Assembly: GCA_020050375.1 (NCBI GenBank)
Contig: JAGVKR010000657.1
Location: forward strand, 1-6,930
Direction: 5' to 3'
Source: Planctomycetales bacterium
GTDB taxonomy: Bacteria > Planctomycetota > Planctomycetia > Planctomycetales > Planctomycetaceae
DNA: 6,930 nucleotides
In this document: positions 1 to 6,930 of the stretch, in pieces
How positions within the stretch are numbered: position 1 is the first letter of the stretch
Layout of the letters: the number at the start of each line of letters is the position of its first letter
Notes under the pieces: generated by a model
Told to the model about the DNA's origin: nothing
Databases searched by the model: none
What the model saw: only the letters and a program-made list of their open reading frames with translations
Translations under genes and position numbers: made by a program

Positions 1-1
1 C

Positions 2-301
2 AGCCTGGCTCCGGCCGGCGGTGGTTCGGCAGCCGCTTCGGGTGGCGATGGCCCAGTCAGTCGCGGCTACACCGAAGAGATGGAGCACTTCTGCTGGTGC
101 ATCCGCAACAACATTCCGCTCGACACTCCGGTCGATCAGCACGGCCTGCGCTGCCCCGGCAAGCATGCGATGGCCGATGCGATCATGGCCATCACCTCGA
201 ACCTGGCGATGAAGCACAAGAAGCGGATCGTCTTCAAGGAAGAATGGTTCGACCCGGCCAGCCCGGCCGTCCCCGAGAGCGATCCTGAGATCATCGGTTG
301 A
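2..301 (+). CDS. Gfo/Idh/MocA-family oxidoreductase, C-terminal fragment
   Basis: The frame is open from base 2 to a TGA at 299-301, giving the last 99 residues of a protein whose start lies outside the window. The readable part begins with a Gly/Ala/Ser-rich linker, then [29 protein letters not shown], and ends near [18 protein letters not shown]. That succession (a Glu-rich helix with HF.xCIR, a helix listing the next conserved alanines, then a charged strand with an EWFDP tail) is how many planctomycete Gfo/Idh/MocA proteins end. The family has an N-terminal NAD(P)-binding Rossmann fold and acts on sugars, inositols or related alcohols, but neither the Rossmann fold nor the catalytic lysine is in view, so the substrate cannot be stated. 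Many planctomycete members are exported by Tat; that also cannot be checked here. It is followed by a terminator-like hairpin, so it is probably the last gene of its unit. Confidence 0.7.
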   Translation, partial: SLAPAGGGSAAASGGDGPVSRGYTEEMEHFCWCIRNNIPLDTPVDQHGLRCPGKHAMADAIMAITSNLAMKHKKRIVFKEEWFDPASPAVPESDPEIIG

Positions 302-315
302 CCCGACCCTGCGAG

Positions 316-336
316 CCGCCGGGTTAATCCCGGCGG
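316..336 (+). terminator. GC-rich hairpin after the oxidoreductase gene
   Basis: A perfect 8-bp stem, CCGCCGGG at 316-323 and CCCGGCGG at 329-336, encloses a 5-nt TTAAT loop. It starts 14 bases after the oxidoreductase stop codon. No U-tract follows, so it is either a U-less intrinsic terminator, as is common in GC-rich genomes, or an mRNA 3'-end stabilising stem. The structure is seen directly; its function is inferred from position. Confidence 0.5.
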
Positions 337-376
337 TCCACCGCGCCATCACTCGTCTTCCCCGTGAAGGTCGACA

Positions 377-484
377 ATGGGACGCTGGCCCAATCAGAAG
401 CGGATGGACATCACAACGGCGCTCCTGATCTTCGTGCTGTTCCCGCTGCTCGCCTGGCTGGCCTGGTGGTACGTCGGCCGGTGA
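377..484 (+). CDS. Putative 35-residue single-pass membrane peptide
   Basis: An ATG at 377 opens 35 codons closed by TGA at 482-484. The peptide has a basic, hydrophilic start (MGRWPNQKRMD) and one hydrophobic segment at about residues 14-33 (ALLIFVLFPLLAWLAWWYV), and it ends with an arginine. This is the layout of a small inner-membrane peptide. The positive N-terminus suggests an N-in orientation. An AAGG at 367-370 sits 6 bases before the ATG, a well-placed Shine-Dalgarno-like site, which is the main reason to take the ORF seriously. It lies between a terminator-like hairpin and the aspartic protease gene, 95 bases before the latter. I do not recognise a family. It could be chance, since GC-rich DNA readily encodes short hydrophobic stretches. 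Confidence 0.42.
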   Translation: MGRWPNQKRMDITTALLIFVLFPLLAWLAWWYVGR

Positions 485-499
485 TGGGTGTCGGGAATA

Positions 500-508
500 T
501 GGTATATT
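500..508 (+). promoter_or_regulatory. Extended -10-like promoter element
   Basis: TGGTATATT matches the extended -10 form (TGn followed by a TATAAT-like hexamer) and lies in a short AT-rich patch in otherwise GC-rich DNA. No convincing -35 hexamer lies at the usual distance, which is tolerated by extended -10 promoters. It would start transcription near 515, giving a leader of about 65 bases ahead of the protease gene. The evidence is motif only. Confidence 0.33.
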
Positions 509-531
509 GTCTTTCGCCGTTCGCGCTCCGA

Positions 532-562
532 ATCGCCATTGGCGATCGCAGCAGTGGCGATC
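532..562 (+). promoter_or_regulatory. Palindrome plus direct repeat in the protease leader
   Basis: ATCGCC (532-537) and GGCGAT (541-546) form a 6-bp inverted repeat with a 3-base spacer. The octamer TGGCGATC occurs at 540-547 and again at 555-562. The left arm could therefore pair with either copy, which would give two alternative hairpins. The second copy ends 5 bases before the ribosome binding site at 568. It could be an operator or a translational control structure; nothing here proves either. Confidence 0.28.
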
Positions 563-567
563 ATTAA

Positions 568-574
568 GGGGGAG
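568..574 (+). promoter_or_regulatory. Ribosome binding site of the aspartic protease gene
   Basis: GGGGGAG is a strong Shine-Dalgarno match with a 5-base spacer before the ATG at 580. It fixes the start there rather than at the in-frame ATG at 595, where homologous proteins as I remember them often begin (MGRV). Confidence 0.7.
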
Positions 575-579
575 TCGGC

Positions 580-1014
580 ATGGAGATCGACACAATGGGC
601 CGCGTCGTGACTGAGGCGATAATCGAGAACCTCGAAGACATCTGGGAAGCTCGCCGGGGACAGCGATCGGCCGAGCAACTTCGGCGCGTCGTGGTCGACG
701 ACGCTTTGGTCGACACCGGCGCGACAACCCTGTCTCTCCCGAGCCGAGTCATTCAGCAACTGGGTTTGAACAAGCGCTACAGCAAGCGTGTCACGAGCAG
801 CATCGGGCTCGGGGAGACGGCGATGTATGATGCCGTTCGCTTGACCATTCAGGGGCGCGACTGCACGGTTGACGTGATGGAAGTCCCCAACGAGGTGCCG
901 GTGCTGATCGGCCAGATTCCATTGGAAATGCTCGACCTGGTCGTCGACCTCCGTGCCCGCCGCCTGATTGGGAACCCGGCCCACGGCGGGGAACACGTGA
1001 TCGAGATGTATTGA
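580..1014 (+). CDS. Retropepsin-like (clan AA) aspartic protease, single domain
   Basis: This 144-residue protein has the hallmark ALVDTGATTLSLP, with the catalytic aspartate at D45 in D45-T46-G47-A48. A second block, VPVLIGQIPLEMLDLVVD at about residues 105-122, has the hydrophobic-Gly pattern of the psi-loop that closes a retropepsin lobe. The tail RRLIGNPAHGGEHVIEMY resembles bacterial members of the family. One DTG per chain means the active enzyme should be a homodimer with one aspartate from each subunit, as in retroviral proteases. There is no signal peptide or membrane segment, so it is probably cytoplasmic. Substrates of these bacterial proteins are largely unknown. The length fits a stand-alone member. 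The first ~40 residues (IENLEDIWEARRG) precede the catalytic strand as in relatives. The gene seems to be transcribed alone, with hairpins on both sides. Confidence 0.8.
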   Translation: MEIDTMGRVVTEAIIENLEDIWEARRGQRSAEQLRRVVVDDALVDTGATTLSLPSRVIQQLGLNKRYSKRVTSSIGLGETAMYDAVRLTIQGRDCTVDVMEVPNEVPVLIGQIPLEMLDLVVDLRARRLIGNPAHGGEHVIEMY

Positions 1015-1043
1015 TCTTCGACCTTCTGCAATTTCGGCACTCG

Positions 1044-1058
1044 GCCGCGCCTCGCGGC
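1044..1058 (+). terminator. Short GC hairpin after the protease gene
   Basis: GCCGCG (1044-1049) and CGCGGC (1053-1058) form a 6-bp all-GC stem with a 3-base loop, 29 bases after the protease stop and followed by TAAACACAG. There is no U-tract. It may end the protease transcript or be a structural element in the ileS leader. Confidence 0.35.
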
Positions 1059-1104
1059 TAAACACAGCTCACCAGTATCGATCCTCTATCCACTGTCTTC
1101 ACGA

Positions 1105-4809
<3,705 letters not shown>

Positions 4810-4856
4810 GCTGAAAAAGGTGGAGATGTCGCACGTTGCGCGGTTATGCCCACCCC

Positions 4857-4888
4857 CGACGTTTTGTACAGGACGTCGTCTTGAAGAC
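4857..4888 (+). promoter_or_regulatory. Inverted repeats between ileS and the toxin-antitoxin pair
   Basis: CGACGT (4857-4862) and ACGTCG (4873-4878) form a 6-bp inverted repeat with a 10-base centre. GTCTT G AAGAC (4878-4888) is a second, near-perfect palindrome touching it. A TTGTAC at 4864-4869 resembles a -35 box but has no good -10. The position just before the antitoxin suits an autoregulatory operator. The first hairpin could instead be a weak ileS terminator. Confidence 0.28.
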
Positions 4889-4912
4889 CGCCCTTGACCT
4901 GTGAGGTTTGTC

Positions 4913-5143
4913 ATGTCGCCAAAGAAATTGGAAGAACGAGTGGCCGTCCTGGAAGAGCAAGTTCAACGGTTGCTGTCACTTCAAGCACCGAAGCCGGGAC
5001 CAATGGACTGGCTACGATCGGTCGGAATGTTTACAGGCAACGAAGAAATGAAGGCGATGGACGCGGAGTGTCAGGCTTTGCGTGACAGCGAGCGCAGGCA
5101 GGCGCGAGCTCGGCAAGGACGATCGCGGCGGATTAAGTCATGA
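4913..5143 (+). CDS. Putative antitoxin of a VapC-type pair, coiled-coil N-terminus
   Basis: This 76-residue protein lies immediately before a PIN-domain toxin, and its stop overlaps the toxin start (ATGA at 5140-5143). The ATG at 4913 is chosen because GAGG at 4903-4906 lies 6 bases upstream; the GTG at 4901 overlaps that site. Residues L6, V10, L13, V17 and L20 fall on a clean 3-4 heptad, so KLEERVAVLEEQVQRLL is a likely dimerising coiled coil. A middle block, MDWLRSVGMFTGNEEMKAMD (31-50), resembles small proteins I recall upstream of PIN toxins in planctomycetes and cyanobacteria. The tail is strongly basic (ERRQARARQGRSRR). No AbrB, RHH or Phd DNA-binding fold is evident. Expected role, from position: bind and neutralise the toxin, and perhaps repress the operon. 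Composition is less GC-rich than the surrounding genes. Confidence 0.7.
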   Translation: MSPKKLEERVAVLEEQVQRLLSLQAPKPGPMDWLRSVGMFTGNEEMKAMDAECQALRDSERRQARARQGRSRRIKS

Positions 5144-5568
5144 TTCTGTTGGATACAGACCATATCTCAATCCTGAAGTACACCGATCATCCGCGTTGTA
5201 TTCGTCTCAAGGAGTCGCTTCGGATCGCTGCGCGGACAGAGGCCTTGGCAACAACAATTATCAGTGCTGACGAGCAAATGAGCGGTTGGCTGTCGCAAAT
5301 CCATCGTGAACGTAATATTCGTCGCCAAGTGAGTCACTATGCTCAACTCGGCGGAGTGATCAACTTCTTTAGCCTCTGGCAAGTTGAACCGTTCGACCAT
5401 CCTGCCGCCGATCAGTATCTTATCCTGCGGAGCCAGCGCCTTCGCTTAGGGACCAAGGACCTGAAGATCGCCGCAATTGCGCTGTCGCGGAGCGCGCTGC
5501 TGCTTTCAGCCAACCTTAGTCACTTTGCGCGCATCCCGGCATTGCGAGTCGAAAACTGGCTGGATTGA
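5140..5568 (+). CDS. vapC: PIN-domain ribonuclease toxin, VapC family
   Basis: This 142-residue protein begins MILLDTDHISIL, the first PIN strand, with acidic D5 and D7. E45 in ISADEQMSGW and D107 in RLGTKDLKIAAIAL supply the other metal-binding acids. The end, LLSANLSHFARIPALRVENW, matches the VapC T-x-N-x-x-[DH]-F ending with S123 for T, N125 and H128. VapC toxins are Mg-dependent RNases that cut tRNA or rRNA; the target here cannot be read from sequence. The length is close to the family's usual 130-145. Translation is coupled to the antitoxin through the ATGA overlap, with a GGCGGA at 5127-5132 as a modest ribosome site. All acidic positions appear present, so it should be active. Base composition is near 47-50% GC where counted, below its neighbours, which is consistent with horizontal spread of such modules. 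Confidence 0.86.
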   Translation: MILLDTDHISILKYTDHPRCIRLKESLRIAARTEALATTIISADEQMSGWLSQIHRERNIRRQVSHYAQLGGVINFFSLWQVEPFDHPAADQYLILRSQRLRLGTKDLKIAAIALSRSALLLSANLSHFARIPALRVENWLD

Positions 5569-5601
5569 GTTGCGCCCGATTCATAGTGAGACGGCAACCG
5601 G

Positions 5602-6930
5602 ATGAACCGCAAGCTTATCACACAACGCTCCTTTGTTGTGTTGGCGTTTTTGGGCGCGTCGTTGCCAGGGATCGCACCAACGGCGGACGATGTCTGGTTC
5701 GACCCCGCCGGCATCCGTGGTTCGCTCGTCCTTTGCGGCGGCGGTGGGCTCCCCGACGTGGTTCGCGACGAATTTGTCCAGCTTGCAGGGGGCAAAGCAG
5801 CTCGGCTTGTCGTCATCCCCACCGCCAGCGATGACGATACGCTGGACGAAGACGCTGCGGAAGTGGCCGAAATCTGGAAGGCCCGCGGCATCGCATCGGT
5901 GACGACATTTCATACGCGCGCCCAGGATCAGGCCAATGATCCGGCGTTCGTCGAGCCTCTGCGGAAGGCCACCGCTGTCTGGATTACGGGGGGCAAACAA
6001 ACGCAGATTGTCGCGTCCTATTCGGGAACGCTCGTCGAAGAGGAACTGCACGCGCTCCTGCGGCGTGGCGGGGTGATCGGCGGGACTTCTGCCGGTGCGG
6101 CGTGTCACTCGCGGGTGATGCTCGTTCGCGGCCGAATCCACGAAACCCCCGGACTCGGGCTCGTCCCCGGAGCAATCATCGACCAGCATTTTCTCGCCCG
6201 CGATCGCAAGGCGCGACTGCTGTCGGCGCTCGAGCAGCACCCGGATCTCGTCGGCTTCGGGGTCGATGAAGGGACTGCCCTCGTCATTCGCGGCCGGTCT
6301 CTTCAATGCCTGGGAGATTCGACCGTCACGATCTGCCTCGGAGCCACAGACCGCTCGCCCGCTGTCGAAGAAATCCTGAAACCGGGGCAACGATCCGACC
6401 TGACGATGCTCCGTCGTGCGGCCCATGCGAGGATGGAACCGGCATTTCCCGCTGCCGAACCGGCGCGGGTTGAGGTTCCGCGCGGCGCGCTGGTCATCGT
6501 CGGCGGGGGAACGATCCCCGTCGAGATTGCCCGGCGGTTCATCGAATTGGCTGGCGGACCCGACGCTCCGATTGTCCTCTTGCCGACAGCCAATCCCGAT
6601 CCCTTGTCGGACGATCTGAAGGACCAAAGGCTCCTGCGAGAAGCCGGGGCGAAAAACCTTCGCGTGCTCAAGCAACGACGTCGTGATGAAGTGGAATCCC
6701 CGTCGTTCCTGGCGGAGCTTCAGAAAGCGAAGGGAATCTGGTTCGCCGGCGGCCGGCAATGGCGGTTCGTCGACGCCTACGAGGGGACGAAAGCGGTTGA
6801 CGCCTTTCGCGATGTGCTCCGACGCGGCGGTGTCATCGGCGGCACGTCGGCGGGGGCCACGATTCAGGGAGACTACCTCGTCCGCGGCAGCCCGCTCGGC
6901 AACGAGCAGATGACGTGTCCCGGCTACGAA
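5602..6930 (+). CDS. Secreted protein with two tandem peptidase S51 (cyanophycinase-type) domains, 3' truncated
   Basis: The frame is open from the ATG at 5602 to the window end (443 codons, no stop). An in-frame TGA at 5587-5589 rules out an earlier start. Residues 1-28 look like a signal peptide: basic MNRK, a hydrophobic core VVLAFLGASLPGIA, then polar residues. Domain 1 (about 39-245) has GGTSAGAA with nucleophile S163, IIDQHFLARDRKARLL with H196, and GFGVDEGTAL with E223, all matching cyanophycinase. Domain 2 (from about 293) repeats the order: ALVIVGGG, LPTANP, IWFAGG, then GGTSAGAT with S416, and is cut before its histidine. Cyanophycinase is a serine exopeptidase that releases Asp-Arg dipeptides from cyanophycin. 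With a signal peptide it would act outside the cytoplasm, and the substrate may differ. No strong ribosome site is seen. It starts 33 bases after the toxin stop, so read-through from that unit is possible. Confidence 0.88.
   Translation, partial: MNRKLITQRSFVVLAFLGASLPGIAPTADDVWFDPAGIRGSLVLCGGGGLPDVVRDEFVQLAGGKAARLVVIPTASDDDTLDEDAAEVAEIWKARGIASVTTFHTRAQDQANDPAFVEPLRKATAVWITGGKQTQIVASYSGTLVEEELHALLRRGGVIGGTSAGAACHSRVMLVRGRIHETPGLGLVPGAIIDQHFLARDRKARLLSALEQHPDLVGFGVDEGTALVIRGRSLQCLGDSTVTICLGATDRSPAVEEILKPGQRSDLTMLRRAAHARMEPAFPAAEPARVEVPRGALVIVGGGTIPVEIARRFIELAGGPDAPIVLLPTANPDPLSDDLKDQRLLREAGAKNLRVLKQRRRDEVESPSFLAELQKAKGIWFAGGRQWRFVDAYEGTKAVDAFRDVLRRGGVIGGTSAGATIQGDYLVRGSPLGNEQMTCPGYE

Noticed and set aside
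394..1065. 223-codon open frame on the - strand across the protease gene
   Set aside because: It overlaps the well-supported DTGA protease and its ribosome site, and has no motif of its own.
1015..1104. T-box or other riboswitch ahead of ileS
   Set aside because: The leader is only 90 bases with a 6-bp hairpin; no T-box consensus or specifier structure is visible.
4901..4912. GTG at 4901 as the antitoxin start
   Set aside because: It coincides with the GTGAGG Shine-Dalgarno sequence that serves the ATG at 4913, where the coiled coil begins naturally.
5581..6759. 392-codon open frame on the - strand opposite the S51 gene
   Set aside because: The + strand frame holds a signal peptide and two complete sets of S51 motifs; the antisense product shows no family features.

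Overview
The window looks like chromosomal DNA from a planctomycete, probably Planctomycetaceae or a relative. Base composition is GC-rich. The upstream fragment has the C-terminal signature of planctomycete Gfo/Idh/MocA oxidoreductases, the isoleucyl-tRNA synthetase has lineage-type insertions, and ileS lacks a clear ribosome binding site. This assignment is inference from remembered families; no search was run.

Layout, all genes on the + strand. (1) 2-301: 3' end of an oxidoreductase gene, followed by a terminator-like hairpin at 316-336. (2) 377-484: a 35-residue single-pass membrane peptide ORF with a Shine-Dalgarno-like site. (3) 580-1014: a small retropepsin-like aspartic protease with a DTGA motif, preceded by an extended -10-like element, a small palindrome and a strong ribosome binding site. 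(4) 1105-4809: ileS, 1234 codons. (5) 4913-5143 and 5140-5568: a toxin-antitoxin pair (coiled-coil antitoxin, PIN/VapC-type toxin) sharing an ATGA overlap. (6) 5602-6930: a secreted protein with two tandem peptidase S51 (cyanophycinase-type) domains, running off the window.

The most notable gene is ileS. Its first class I signature reads GVHH instead of HxGH. This is the swapped GxHH form described for mupirocin hyper-resistant IleRS2 enzymes. The second signature reads PMHKS instead of KMSKS. About 104 bp of G/C-run inverted repeat (3841-3944) also lies inside the ORF and is translated in frame, adding roughly 40 residues to the anticodon-binding half. I regard this as a palindromic mobile repeat domesticated, or tolerated, as coding sequence.

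The last ~250 bp of ileS and the toxin-antitoxin pair have clearly lower GC (about 43-58% by hand count in 60-base lines) than the rest (about 58-73%), which suggests a separate origin or different constraint. The genes do not form an obvious single pathway. ileS is housekeeping, the toxin-antitoxin pair is accessory, and the protease and the S51 protein are degradative enzymes. I found no rRNA, tRNA, CRISPR array or transposase. No gene-free stretch exceeds 300 bases.
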